Assembly: GCA_050181465.1 (NCBI GenBank)
Contig: JBFXDD010000014.1
Span: 1-64,000, forward strand
Direction: 5' to 3'
From: JACRLW01 sp050181465
GTDB lineage: Bacteria; Planctomycetota; UBA1135; UBA2386
Length of the DNA stretch: 64,000 nt
Part shown: positions 8,225 to 17,145 of the stretch, one piece after another
Numbering within the stretch: position 1 is the stretch's first letter
Layout: every line of letters starts with the position of its first letter
Program-made: the position numbers and the translations under genes
The notes under the pieces: model-generated
Database searches by the model: none
What the model saw: the letters and a program-made list of their open reading frames with translations, nothing else
Told to the model about the DNA's origin: nothing

Positions 8225-8253
8225 AAGGCTAAGTCTCTGCCAAACATAGCCTT
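8225..8253. other. Short inverted repeat between two genes
   Basis: AAGGCTA (8225-8231) and TAGCCTT (8247-8253) form a perfect 7-bp stem with a 15-nt loop. The surrounding DNA is locally AT-rich. There is no T-run, so this is not a classical terminator; it lies about 60 bp after the metallophosphoesterase stop and about 60 bp before the next start, and could be a terminator-like or operator site. Confidence 0.3.
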
Positions 8254-8311
8254 ACAGTTCGTCATCGACGCCGGCACGGGGCTTGCCAGGGCGGGTAACC
8301 CCTCGACTGCC

Positions 8312-9301
8312 ATGTCTTCGAAGATCGCCGGACTCGCCGTCCTCGTACTGTTCACCGCGTGCTCGACGTCGCGCCAGCCCCAGCGCGTCCCCGAGCCGCT
8401 GACACCCAGCCGTCCTTCGGCGTTCGAGGCAGCTGGCGAGGTCGCACTCGAGGCGCGGGCCGGTCAGAGCTTCGACGGGCTCCACAACGTGTTTCAACTC
8501 AGCGACCGGATCATCTCCGGTTCGGAGCCCGAGAACGAGGCGGCGTTCGCCCGACTGCAGTCCATGGGCGTCAAGACCATCCTTTCGGTCGACGGCAAGG
8601 CGCCGGACGCAGAGACTGCCGCGCGCTACGGGATGCGCTACGTGCACGTGCCGATCCGCTACAAGGGCATGGAGCCGGAGGAACTCAGTCACATCGCCAA
8701 GACCTTCCGTGAGCAGGCAGGTCCGTTCTTTGTGCACTGCTACCACGGACAGCATCGCGGGCCGGCAGCTGCGGCGATCGGTCGGGTCGTGCTCGATGGG
8801 GTCGGTCGCCAGACCGCGATCGCCGAGATGCGGCAGTGGTGCGGCACTTCGAAGAGCTACGAGGGCCTCTACTCCGTGATCGCCTACGGCTCCCTTCCCG
8901 ACGCGGCGGCGACCGCGCAGGACGACTTCGACTTCCCCGCGCGGCACCGATTCGACGGCGTACGCGCAGTCATGGTCGACGCCGCGCGCTCCTTCGACAC
9001 CCTGAAGGAACTCGTCGCCAACGAGTGGAAGCCGCTCGACCATCACCCCGACGCCAAGCCGCTCACCGAGGCCACCCGCTTGGCCGAGGGCTTCGCGCAG
9101 CTCGTCGCGGACCGTTCCTTTGCCGCAGAGCCGACCGACTACCAAACCTGGATGCGCGAGTGCGACGAGTGGTCGCAGAAGTTGGTCGACTACCTACGTG
9201 CTGCCGACGGCGGTGACGCCGAGTCCGGCAAGGCCGCCGCCGCCGCGCTGAAAGAAGCCGGCGCACGTTGCGCGGCGTGCCACAAGGAGTACCGCAACTG
9301 A
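8312..9301 (+). CDS. Lipoprotein fusing a tyrosine-phosphatase-like domain to a cytochrome c'-like domain
   Basis: 329 aa. A lipobox (LFTAC, Cys17) predicts a membrane-anchored periplasmic protein. Residues about 50-195 form a dual-specificity/tyrosine phosphatase fold: DRIISGSEPENEAAFARL, GVKTILSVDG, and the P-loop HCYHGQHRG (142-150), a HC-x5-R motif with Cys143 and Arg149. Residues about 215-329 are helical and end in ARCAACHKEYR, where Cys320-Cys323-His324 is a c-type haem site placed at the extreme C-terminus as in four-helix-bundle cytochrome c'. Phosphatase plus haem in one chain is unusual and could be a redox- or NO-responsive phosphatase; that role is inference. It appears monocistronic. 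Confidence 0.82.
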   Translation: MSSKIAGLAVLVLFTACSTSRQPQRVPEPLTPSRPSAFEAAGEVALEARAGQSFDGLHNVFQLSDRIISGSEPENEAAFARLQSMGVKTILSVDGKAPDAETAARYGMRYVHVPIRYKGMEPEELSHIAKTFREQAGPFFVHCYHGQHRGPAAAAIGRVVLDGVGRQTAIAEMRQWCGTSKSYEGLYSVIAYGSLPDAAATAQDDFDFPARHRFDGVRAVMVDAARSFDTLKELVANEWKPLDHHPDAKPLTEATRLAEGFAQLVADRSFAAEPTDYQTWMRECDEWSQKLVDYLRAADGGDAESGKAAAAALKEAGARCAACHKEYRN

Positions 9302-9370
9302 CTCGGAAACTCCGCCGCGCATCCTTGGGGTTTTTCTGGGAGCGATCAGGCGCGACGATCCACAGCCCTC

Positions 9371-10006
9371 GTGGCTGATCCCGCCTTCCGTTCCTTCGTT
9401 CGAGACATCGCGGCTCAGACTCCCGCTCCCGGCGGGGGCGCTGCCGCTGCCCGCACAGCGGCGATGGGGCTCGGTCTCCTCGTCATGGTGTTTCGCTTCT
9501 CGCGCACGCGTAAGGCCAATGCCGAACGCGTGCCGGAACTGGACGCAGCGATCGCCTCACTCGACACGGCGATCGAAGAGATGCTCGGCCTCGACGATGC
9601 CGACATGGCGGCGTTCGGCGAGGTGCTCGCGGCTTGGCGCCTGCCGAAGGAATCTCCGGCGCAGGTCGCGGAGCGCGACGCGAAGGTCGAGTCGAGTCTC
9701 GAGCACGCGATGGCGGTGCCGATGCGGGTGGTGGAGATCGCGGAGAACGCGACCACTCTCGCCGAGCCGCTCACACCTTGCGTGAGCCGCAACATCATCG
9801 CCGACTTGGCGACCGGCGTGGAATTGTTGTCCGCTGCGGCTCGATCGGCGCACCTGATGATCGCGATCAATGCGACGTCGCTCCGAGATCGGGATCGTGC
9901 GAGAGCCGCATTGTTGCGTGCGAACCAGACCCTTGCCCGGCTGCGCGAGGCACGCCAGAAGATCACCCACACGGCGACGGAGGCAATCGATGCGAACGCG
10001 AAGTGA
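9371..10006 (+). CDS. Cyclodeaminase/cyclohydrolase (FTCD_C) family protein
   Basis: 211 aa from GTG 9371. The N-terminal signature TPAPGGGAAAARTAAMG (residues 16-32) and the all-helical remainder match the FTCD_C family, which includes formimidoyltetrahydrofolate cyclodeaminase and methenyl-THF cyclohydrolase FchA. It is expected to act in the cytosol on a C1-tetrahydrofolate intermediate. Conserved features seen include DDADMAAFGEVLAAWRLP and the small-residue-rich NIIADLATGVELL. No other folate gene is adjacent, so the exact reaction is open. Its 3' end overlaps the next gene by 17 bp. Confidence 0.85.
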   Translation: MADPAFRSFVRDIAAQTPAPGGGAAAARTAAMGLGLLVMVFRFSRTRKANAERVPELDAAIASLDTAIEEMLGLDDADMAAFGEVLAAWRLPKESPAQVAERDAKVESSLEHAMAVPMRVVEIAENATTLAEPLTPCVSRNIIADLATGVELLSAAARSAHLMIAINATSLRDRDRARAALLRANQTLARLREARQKITHTATEAIDANAK

Positions 10007-12731
10007 ACTCGGGACCATGTGTCTCGCTGCGGTCTTGATCGTGACGGCAGAGGGCTGCAACAACGGCAGCGGCGACATCGGACCCAACTTGTTGCGACTA
10101 CCGGATTCGTCGTTTCGTGTGCTGGTGCGCGACGATGACGATCGCGCCGTCGTGAATGCCGCGGTTTCGATCGAGGGATCGAACGCGATCGCATTCACCG
10201 AGAGTCGTGGACGCGGCGAGTTCTACATCGATGTGAACGGTCGCGCTCTGTTGCGGATCGGGACGACCACTGCGATCGTCGAAGACGGCGACGTATTCGC
10301 GGCGCTGGCGGTCGCCGTCGATGCCGAGGCGGAGCGGATTCCCGCGTTCGACGTCCACCTGGCGAATCTCTCGCAGAGTCAGCAGCTCGACGTCGCGACC
10401 GGCGTCCTCGCCTCTACCGAAGTGCTCGACGACAGCGGTCGGAGCGGCGCAGTGCTGACGTTGCCGGCCGGCACGGCCATCGCGTCCGGCACACTGACCA
10501 CCCTCCAGTTGCGGCTAGGTCGATTGCGAAGCGATCACCTGCCGCCGCTCGTGCCCGAGGTGGGAGGCGCGCGCCTCATATCTCGCGGGATTCACATCGC
10601 GATTCGCCCCTTCGACGCGGTTCCCAACGCGGCGACGATCTCTCCCGGTGCTGCGTTGAGCATCCCCAACGACCTCGGGCTCGCGCCGGGATCGACCGCG
10701 GAACTCTTCGAACTGGATCCTTCCGACGGCGAGTGGCGACCAATCGGCAGCGGCGCGGTCGATCCCTCCGGTGCCGCCATCGAGACAGTGGGCACCCCGA
10801 TCACTCGCGCGGCGCTCGTGGCGTTCGCGACGCCGACGATGCGCACCGCCGACTTCACCGGGCGGTTGCTGTCTGTCGATCGCACCCGTCCGCTCGCCCG
10901 TGCACGAGTGCGGGCGGGTCAACGCGTGGCGTTCACGAACGACGCAGGACGATTCACCTTGTCCGCGATTCCCATCGCCCTCGCCGACGGCGCGCCGCTG
11001 CGTCCGACCCTCAGCGTCCGTGGCGGTCGCACTCAGGTGCAGGACGTCTTGGAGATCGCTCTCGATCCGGCGGTCCTCGATCTCGGCGACGTCCCCACTG
11101 CGTTCCATGGCGTCACCGACTTTCGCACGCTCCTCGTCGCGCGCGGCAAGTCCCAGCCGTTTACCTCGGTCCAGATCGGCTCGACGACTCTGCCGGGTGG
11201 ATTCGTGGGGATCACCAGCCGCTCCGCCGAGCTCACGATTCCGGCACTGTCCGATCGCTTCATCGGCTTCACGGCGACGATCCCCGATCCGAACTCGATC
11301 CAACGCGTCCTCGAACTCGACGGTCGTTTCTTTCTCCCCGAAGGTCGCCGCAACTTCGACTTGCGGCTGTTCTATGCCAGCCGCGGTTGGACCGAGACGA
11401 ATCGCGGCGGAACCTTGTTCGTGCCGCTCGACCGTGAGGGTGCCGGGCGACTGACCGGTGTCGACATCGTGCGCCGCAACGGCGGCGTCGACGACTTCCT
11501 CGACCGCACGCGCGACGAGTTCGAGTTCCGGGAGGACGTGCGGCGAGAGTACGAGAACGTCGCGTCCTTCCAGAGCACGGACGGAACCCGGACCGTGTTC
11601 AGCGTGTGCTCCGTCGTCGGACTCGAAGTCGGGCGCATGGAGATGCCTCTGCATCGGGCCCGGCGAAGCGCCATCGGCTTCGATACATTCGGGATCGTCG
11701 AAGGGGACTTCCGGGTGCCGTTCGACCCGAGCGGGAGTCAGGTCTATCTCGTGCGCGTGACGAACGTCGAGAACACCGATCGCTGGTTCGATGCCGTTCT
11801 GGAAGACCGATCGATCCTTGCACGCGCACCGGTGTTCCTCGATCCCATGCGCGATGGTGGAACCGAGTTCCGCTATGGCGTGCCGTCGCGCGGAGGCCAT
11901 GTCGTCGCGATTCGGGCGGCGGATCGCGCGGGCCGCACCGAGTTCGTGAACATGGTCTACGAAGTCGATGGACCCTACCCACCCGATCGCGTGCAGATCC
12001 TGCGGACGACCGGATTCGGAGTCCTGGGATTCGATACGGAGTTCACGGCCACGGACGCCTTCGTCGGCCTCGATGCGAGTCTCGACCCGGCGGCCGTGCG
12101 CAGTCACCTCGCGTTCGCACTGCCCGACGGTCGCGTCGTCGAGATTGCGCGCGATCACGACGGCAACCTGACTCGCCGCGGAGACGACGCAGTCCTGACG
12201 TTGCCGGCTGAACCGTGGCGGGGCAGCACTTGGATGACCGTTCTCGAAGTGGACGCCGAAGTGTCCGGCGTCGCGCGACGGCAACGCACGATTCATCGCT
12301 TCGATTCCAATCCGGCGGCAAGCACGCCGAATCTGGAGGTTCCGCAGATCACCACACCGGTCGCCGGCGGTCAGGTGCCCGTCGCGGGCTTCGATGTTGC
12401 GTTCACGCTGCCGTCAACCGCGACCTACGCGACGCTCCGACTGACGCGCGATGATGGCACTGTGATGCGCGACTGGTTCGCGGTGCTTCCCCCCGAGCAG
12501 ACGAGCTTCCGCTTCCGCCCATTGCCCGAGATCCCCAGCGAACGGCAGATGCTCGCTGCGGGAACTTACACGCTCGAGCTGTGCGCATGCCGCGTCACGC
12601 GCGGTCCGGTCTTTCAGCAATCACGCTCGGCCTATCAGGCGATCGCGTCGAGGTTCTACGGCATCGGCGCCTTCGAGCGGCAGCTCGATGCGATCGCCAG
12701 CATGAAGATCACGCTTCAGGTGGTGCCGTGA
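9990..12731 (+). CDS. Large surface lipoprotein, unknown family
   Basis: 913 aa from ATG 9990 (ATG 10017 also possible). The N-terminus ends in VTAEGC, a lipobox (Cys23 from ATG 9990). The protein is beta-rich, with a carboxypeptidase-regulatory-like segment early (SFRVLVRDDDDRAVVNAAVS) and a second one near residue 290 (GRLLSVDRTRPLARARVRAG). A region with AALSIPNDLGLAPG and ELFELDPSDGEWRPIGSG resembles surface-protein modules seen near Ig-like domains. The remaining 550 residues match nothing I recognise. It starts inside the cyclodeaminase gene and its stop overlaps the acylphosphatase start (GTGA), so three genes form one unit. Confidence 0.75.
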   Translation: MRTRSELGTMCLAAVLIVTAEGCNNGSGDIGPNLLRLPDSSFRVLVRDDDDRAVVNAAVSIEGSNAIAFTESRGRGEFYIDVNGRALLRIGTTTAIVEDGDVFAALAVAVDAEAERIPAFDVHLANLSQSQQLDVATGVLASTEVLDDSGRSGAVLTLPAGTAIASGTLTTLQLRLGRLRSDHLPPLVPEVGGARLISRGIHIAIRPFDAVPNAATISPGAALSIPNDLGLAPGSTAELFELDPSDGEWRPIGSGAVDPSGAAIETVGTPITRAALVAFATPTMRTADFTGRLLSVDRTRPLARARVRAGQRVAFTNDAGRFTLSAIPIALADGAPLRPTLSVRGGRTQVQDVLEIALDPAVLDLGDVPTAFHGVTDFRTLLVARGKSQPFTSVQIGSTTLPGGFVGITSRSAELTIPALSDRFIGFTATIPDPNSIQRVLELDGRFFLPEGRRNFDLRLFYASRGWTETNRGGTLFVPLDREGAGRLTGVDIVRRNGGVDDFLDRTRDEFEFREDVRREYENVASFQSTDGTRTVFSVCSVVGLEVGRMEMPLHRARRSAIGFDTFGIVEGDFRVPFDPSGSQVYLVRVTNVENTDRWFDAVLEDRSILARAPVFLDPMRDGGTEFRYGVPSRGGHVVAIRAADRAGRTEFVNMVYEVDGPYPPDRVQILRTTGFGVLGFDTEFTATDAFVGLDASLDPAAVRSHLAFALPDGRVVEIARDHDGNLTRRGDDAVLTLPAEPWRGSTWMTVLEVDAEVSGVARRQRTIHRFDSNPAASTPNLEVPQITTPVAGGQVPVAGFDVAFTLPSTATYATLRLTRDDGTVMRDWFAVLPPEQTSFRFRPLPEIPSERQMLAAGTYTLELCACRVTRGPVFQQSRSAYQAIASRFYGIGAFERQLDAIASMKITLQVVP

Positions 12732-13027
12732 CGGCTGCCGATTCCGCAGACGTCCTGCGTCGGATCTGTTTCGAGGTGCACGGTCGAGTGCAAGGAGTCG
12801 CGTTTCGCGCGCATGTTCGCGATGCGGCGCGAACTCGACGGCTCACCGGCTTCGTGCGCAACCGTGCCGATGGTGCCGTGGAGGGCGAGGCGCAAGGGCG
12901 TGTCGGCGACGTCGACGCCTTCATCGGCTCGCTCTACTCCGGGTCTCGATTCTCGCGAGTCGACAGCGTTTCGTTGCGTGAACTGCCTGCAGCGTCCTCC
13001 GCGTCCGAGTTCGTCATCGAGCGCTGA
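12728..13027 (+). CDS. acyP: Acylphosphatase
   Basis: 99 aa from GTG 12728, which overlaps the preceding stop as GTGA. The whole protein is one acylphosphatase domain: FEVHGRVQGVAFRAHV holds the phosphate loop with catalytic Arg27, and TGFVRNRADGAVEGEAQG holds the catalytic Asn45. It hydrolyses acyl phosphates in the cytosol; length is normal for the family (about 90-100 aa). The last 94 bp overlap, in antisense, the 3' end of the transglutaminase gene. Confidence 0.92.
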   Translation: MTAADSADVLRRICFEVHGRVQGVAFRAHVRDAARTRRLTGFVRNRADGAVEGEAQGRVGDVDAFIGSLYSGSRFSRVDSVSLRELPAASSASEFVIER

Positions 13028-14988
13028 CGCTGCAGGGCGCGCATGTGATCGCGGGCATCGCGCAAACGGCCCTTGCGCTCCGCGTCGAGGGGACGGCCGC
13101 CGAAGCGCACCTCCTGGAAGGCAAGTACGGCCGGGATCAACTTGCTGGATGCGTCGGCGGCGGTCGCCGCCCAGATCTCGAGCGGTACGCTTCGAGACCG
13201 TGCTTCACCGGCGCGCGCTGCCTCGACCAACACTTCGCGCATCATGGATTCGGCGCGGTGCCCCTCGGCCGTGATCGGCGGCGAGGTCACTGCGCCGACA
13301 CTCGAACTCCTTCGGCGGAACAACGGCATGAGGCCGACCAGCGCCAGCGCGGCGAGCAGCCAGCGTGGATCGATGCGTTGCACGAAGTCGACCGGCGATT
13401 GCTTCGTGAGCGAGTCGACTTCGGCGGAGTCCGGCGGCGCATCAGGCTCGAGGTCCGCGAGATCCGGCCATCGAAGGAACTCGCGGATCGACGGCGGTGT
13501 GGGGTCGTGCACCACGAACCCAGCGCCGGCGATCGAGAGTTCCACCCAAGCGTGTGCGTGCTGCGCGCCGAAGATCCGAGTCTGCGGTTCGTTCGGCGAC
13601 GGCTCCCCGCCGTAGACGCCGACACCGATACGGCATGGGACCCCGAGCATCCGCAACGCGATCGCTGCGGTGGATGCGAAGTGCATGCAGAAGCCGGTTC
13701 GGCTGCCGTCGAGGAAGTTGAGCAGCGAATGCTCGTAGGGCCCGGTCGGTTCGGCGAGCACGTAGGAACACCGTTCGCGGATCGCCTCACTGATCGCATC
13801 GGCGATCTCGATCGGCGAACGTGCCTCCCTCACTCGAACATCCTCGAGCAGCGGCGTGAACAGAGCGCGCCAGCGGCTGATCTCCTCCGGCAGTTCGAGG
13901 AGCGCGCTCTGTGCCTGGGCTCGGGCGTCGTCGAGCGGGAACTGATGGAGCGTCTGGAAGTGGGCGACGATTGCGTTGCCGACCCGAGGAGTCGTGTGAG
14001 CCACCACCGCGCGGCGTCGATCCACCAACAACTCCGACACGTCCTCCAACAGGAATGCCCCGGTGGGCACGAATGCCAGGTCCGTCGCTTCCAAGCAGTC
14101 GATCGCGACGACCCGCCGCGGGGCGGTCGGATGTTCGATTCCCAGTCGATACCGTCCGCGAGCCAACTGCCGGTTGCCTCGCAGTGGACGCCAACGATCG
14201 ATACCGGCCACCTCGAACGCGCCGCTGCGCAGGTACAGGTCCGACGGTGCCGGTTGATTGTCGAGCGACGAAACCGCGAGGAGTTCACTCGAGCGGAGTG
14301 CGAGTGGCGATCCCGCCTGACTTCCGAACTCGAAGTTGCGGGAGGGACCGACGATCCGCTGTGACGGGACCTGACCCGGTCGCTGCCCGCTCGCGTTCGT
14401 CGGGGTGGTGGCTGCCGTGCCAGGAGACGGCAGCCAAGTGAGCGACTGCATCAAGAGAAGACACGCAGCGATCGCGCCGACACTCAGTCGCAGCAGGTCG
14501 GCCGCACGTGCGAGTGCTCCCGGCGATCGGGTATGGAAACTGGCTCGGCGCTCGCGGGCGCGAGCTTCGACGTCGACCAGCAGCGCGAGCAGACCCAGGC
14601 ACAGCCAGCCGAGGATCAGCAAGCTGTCGGGCTGGCCCAGGATCGATGCGACGACGATCAGACAGAACGAGAGGAAGACGGCGCGCGTGGTGTCGACGGT
14701 TCGCGCGCGAGCGGCGGCATATGCGAGCGGTGGGATCAGCGTGCAGCCGAGCGAAGCGATCGTCGACAACGGGACCGAACCAGCGGCGAAGAGCACTCCC
14801 AGAACCTGGATCACGGCCGCTGCCGCAAAGGTGGTCCTCGGCGATCCGATGTCCTGTGACAGCGCGATCGCAAGCCCCGCTGCCGGTGCGGTGAGCGTCA
14901 ACCGCCACACGATCGGGAACTCGGTGCACGGCAGTGCCGCGAGCGCGAGCGCTCCGCACGACACCAGAGTCAAGCAGCGCCAATTCAT
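12934..14988 (-). CDS. Membrane-anchored transglutaminase-like protein (TgpA type)
   Basis: 684 aa from ATG 14988. Roughly six transmembrane helices fill residues 1-190, then an extracytoplasmic domain with the transglutaminase triad: Cys in GFCMHFASTAAI, His in AHAWVELS and Asp in VVHDPTPP. A further membrane helix (WLLAALALVGLMPLF) precedes a cytoplasmic tail. This is the usual layout of TgpA-type proteins, which occur with moxR and DUF58 genes; the substrates are unsettled. Start overlaps the DUF58 gene by 4 bp. The last 31 codons lie antisense to the acylphosphatase gene, an unusually long convergent overlap. Confidence 0.88.
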   Translation of the reverse strand: MNWRCLTLVSCGALALAALPCTEFPIVWRLTLTAPAAGLAIALSQDIGSPRTTFAAAAVIQVLGVLFAAGSVPLSTIASLGCTLIPPLAYAAARARTVDTTRAVFLSFCLIVVASILGQPDSLLILGWLCLGLLALLVDVEARARERRASFHTRSPGALARAADLLRLSVGAIAACLLLMQSLTWLPSPGTAATTPTNASGQRPGQVPSQRIVGPSRNFEFGSQAGSPLALRSSELLAVSSLDNQPAPSDLYLRSGAFEVAGIDRWRPLRGNRQLARGRYRLGIEHPTAPRRVVAIDCLEATDLAFVPTGAFLLEDVSELLVDRRRAVVAHTTPRVGNAIVAHFQTLHQFPLDDARAQAQSALLELPEEISRWRALFTPLLEDVRVREARSPIEIADAISEAIRERCSYVLAEPTGPYEHSLLNFLDGSRTGFCMHFASTAAIALRMLGVPCRIGVGVYGGEPSPNEPQTRIFGAQHAHAWVELSIAGAGFVVHDPTPPSIREFLRWPDLADLEPDAPPDSAEVDSLTKQSPVDFVQRIDPRWLLAALALVGLMPLFRRRSSSVGAVTSPPITAEGHRAESMMREVLVEAARAGEARSRSVPLEIWAATAADASSKLIPAVLAFQEVRFGGRPLDAERKGRLRDARDHMRALQRQRSMTNSDAEDAAGSSRNETLSTRENRDPE

Positions 14989-16034
14989 CCGGTCGGCCTC
15001 ACCGTCGAGCTCTTCGGTTCCACGTAGCCGCCGGCGGCGATCCAGGTCGCGTCTGTCGCCGCGAGAGCCCGCTGCACTTCCTCGTCGTCGAGCGTCCGGT
15101 ACTGGGTTGGGCGTGCGACCGTCAACCACTCCAAGTATTGGCGGGCGCGCTGCCGATCGACGATCTCGATCGATCGCCAACCGCTGTCGATGAGGTGTGC
15201 GGAGAACTTCAGGCCCGCATCCACCCATCGATCCACCAGCCAGGCAGCCTGTCCCAGGCGATGTTCGATGGGGCGACCGCCGAAGGAGGGTGCGTTGTCG
15301 GGGGCGATGCGAAGATCGACGATGAGCTGGACGTCGATCTGCGGTGCTGCGCGGCGGACTGCGACCACCATGGTGCCCAGTGCCGCCGATCGTTTGGCGT
15401 GGGCGCGCCGGGCATCGTCTCCGAATCGCAATTCACGCAGCGCCCAGAACTCTTCCTGGTCCGGACTGGACATGCGAGTCGCGGGCACGGGGACACCGCG
15501 ATTGCCGGCCGGCTCACGAGCCACGTGCTTGCGCGTCGGTTCGGCCAGGATGATCGCGTCCACCTTCAGTTCGATTTCCCAGCGAAACAGACCGAAGGGC
15601 CAGTCGGTGTCGCCCTCGAACACGCGAACTGCGTGCTTGCCGCGTCGTGGATAGCGAGCGGAGTATTCGACGGCTAGGCGTTCGCCAGGAGCGATCCAAG
15701 GCACGTCGATGCCGCCGAGATTCTGTGAGCCGGTGCGCGGCTCGCGGAGATGGAGCGCGCGGAGCGCTGCCCGGTTGGACCGATTGACGAGGTACCCCGC
15801 CTCGGTGAAAGGCATGCGGGCGATACCGCGACGGTCGCGCAATTCGATCGCCAGGTCAGGACGGATGGCGAGCTTCCAGAGCAGGTCGATCAAGACCGGT
15901 GCACCGAGCAGCGCCGCCGCGAGCTGCACTGCCGGGTCACCGCTGAGCCATGCCGCACCGAGTGCTAGGTGCAGGAGAATGAGCGTCAGCCGACCTCGGG
16001 TCGTGATACGCAGTCGACTCGTGCAGGAGCTCAT
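14985..16034 (-). CDS. DUF58 domain protein
   Basis: 349 aa. Two hydrophobic segments near the N-terminus (LTLILLHLALGAAWL, AVQLAAALLGAPVLIDLLW) anchor it in the membrane. The DUF58 core follows: YPRRGKHAVRVFEGDTDWPFGLFRWE and later EEFWALRELRFGDDARRAHAKRSAALG, the family's G-D-x-x-R-x-x-x-x-x-S region. DUF58 proteins have a VWA-like C-terminal part and function with MoxR ATPases, probably in envelope protein or complex maturation. It is flanked on both sides by 4-bp overlaps with moxR and the transglutaminase, so translation is coupled. Confidence 0.9.
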   Translation of the reverse strand: MSSCTSRLRITTRGRLTLILLHLALGAAWLSGDPAVQLAAALLGAPVLIDLLWKLAIRPDLAIELRDRRGIARMPFTEAGYLVNRSNRAALRALHLREPRTGSQNLGGIDVPWIAPGERLAVEYSARYPRRGKHAVRVFEGDTDWPFGLFRWEIELKVDAIILAEPTRKHVAREPAGNRGVPVPATRMSSPDQEEFWALRELRFGDDARRAHAKRSAALGTMVVAVRRAAPQIDVQLIVDLRIAPDNAPSFGGRPIEHRLGQAAWLVDRWVDAGLKFSAHLIDSGWRSIEIVDRQRARQYLEWLTVARPTQYRTLDDEEVQRALAATDATWIAAGGYVEPKSSTVRPTG

Positions 16035-16948
16035 GCGGTCAAGGCCGACATCCGTGAGGCCAGTTCGGCGATCACGGCCTCGGCGGTATCGCTTCCGCCG
16101 TCCGAGCTCAGTCGGTGAGCGAGGACCGGCACGGCGAGGATCTGCACGTCGTCCGGGGTCACGAAGTCGCGTCCGTGCAGAACGGCGCGCGCGCGGGCGG
16201 CGAGATGGAGCGCTTGCGTGCCGCGCGGGCTGACACCCGCGACGACACCGGGCAAGTCACGGGTTCGCCGACACAGTTCCACCAGTCGGATGAGCACGTC
16301 GTCTTGCACCCGCACCGCCTCGACGGCGCGTCGCGCGGCGCGGACCGCCTCGGCATCCGCGATCGGCCGAACCGTCGACAACGCCGAGTGACCGTCGCGC
16401 TGCCGGGCGATGGCGACCTCGTCCAGGAGGGAGGGGTAGCCGATTCGAATCCTCATGAGGAACCGGTCGAGCTGCGAGTCGGGTAGGGGGTAGGTGCCGG
16501 CACTGGCCAACGGGTTCTGCGTGGCGACGACGAAGAAGGGGTCGTCGAGCGGGCGAGTGTTGCCGTCGATCGTGACGGCCCGCTCCGCCATGCACTCGAG
16601 GAGCGCCGACTGCGTCCGCGGCGGGGTTCGGTTGAGTTCGTCGGCGATCAGGACCGAGGTGAAGATCGGGCCGGGTTGGAATCGCAGTTCGCCGGTCTGG
16701 GGCAGCCAGATCTGCGACCCGAGGATGTCCGCGGGCAGCAGATCTGCAGTGCACTGGATCCGCTGCCACGGCAGGTCGAGGGAGCGGGCGATCGCGCGGG
16801 CGAGCAGCGTCTTGCCGACGCCGGGACGGTCTTCGATGAGCACGTGCCCCCCGGCCAGCAAGGCGATCACCGCCAGTTCGATGGCTTCGGGTTTCCCGAG
16901 CACGGTCCGACCGACGTTCTCGATGAGCGACTGACCGAAGGGTTGCAT
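16031..16948 (-). CDS. MoxR-family AAA+ ATPase
   Basis: 305 aa and first gene of a three-gene operon. Walker A is EDRPGVGKTLLARA, Walker B is LIADELNRTPP, sensor 1 is ATQNPLA, and the C-terminal lid contains VSPRGTQALHLAARARA and the closing EAVIAELASR. MoxR ATPases act as chaperones for the assembly or activation of partner complexes; here the DUF58 and transglutaminase proteins are the evident partners. The 197-bp spacer to the divergent lipoprotein gene should contain promoters for both directions. Confidence 0.94.
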   Translation of the reverse strand: MQPFGQSLIENVGRTVLGKPEAIELAVIALLAGGHVLIEDRPGVGKTLLARAIARSLDLPWQRIQCTADLLPADILGSQIWLPQTGELRFQPGPIFTSVLIADELNRTPPRTQSALLECMAERAVTIDGNTRPLDDPFFVVATQNPLASAGTYPLPDSQLDRFLMRIRIGYPSLLDEVAIARQRDGHSALSTVRPIADAEAVRAARRAVEAVRVQDDVLIRLVELCRRTRDLPGVVAGVSPRGTQALHLAARARAVLHGRDFVTPDDVQILAVPVLAHRLSSDGGSDTAEAVIAELASRMSALTA

Positions 16949-17145
16949 GCGAGATTCGATCGTGCGGTTCGGACGGCAGGGCCGATGTTGGAGGGGGCGC
17001 GAAGGGTGGTCCCGGATTTGCTTGCGCCGGCGGTCGCCGAGGCCAAAGGTACCCGTCCCGACGGACGAGGCACGGCCTCGCCCATTTCTACCAGTTCTAC
17101 GAAGGCGCCGGGAGTGCCGGCACCTTCGACTCCCCTGTGTCTCCC

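Noticed and set aside
10515..12296. 593-residue open frame opposite the large lipoprotein gene
   Set aside because: Entirely antisense to a gene with lipobox and recognisable modules; composition is that of a shadow frame.
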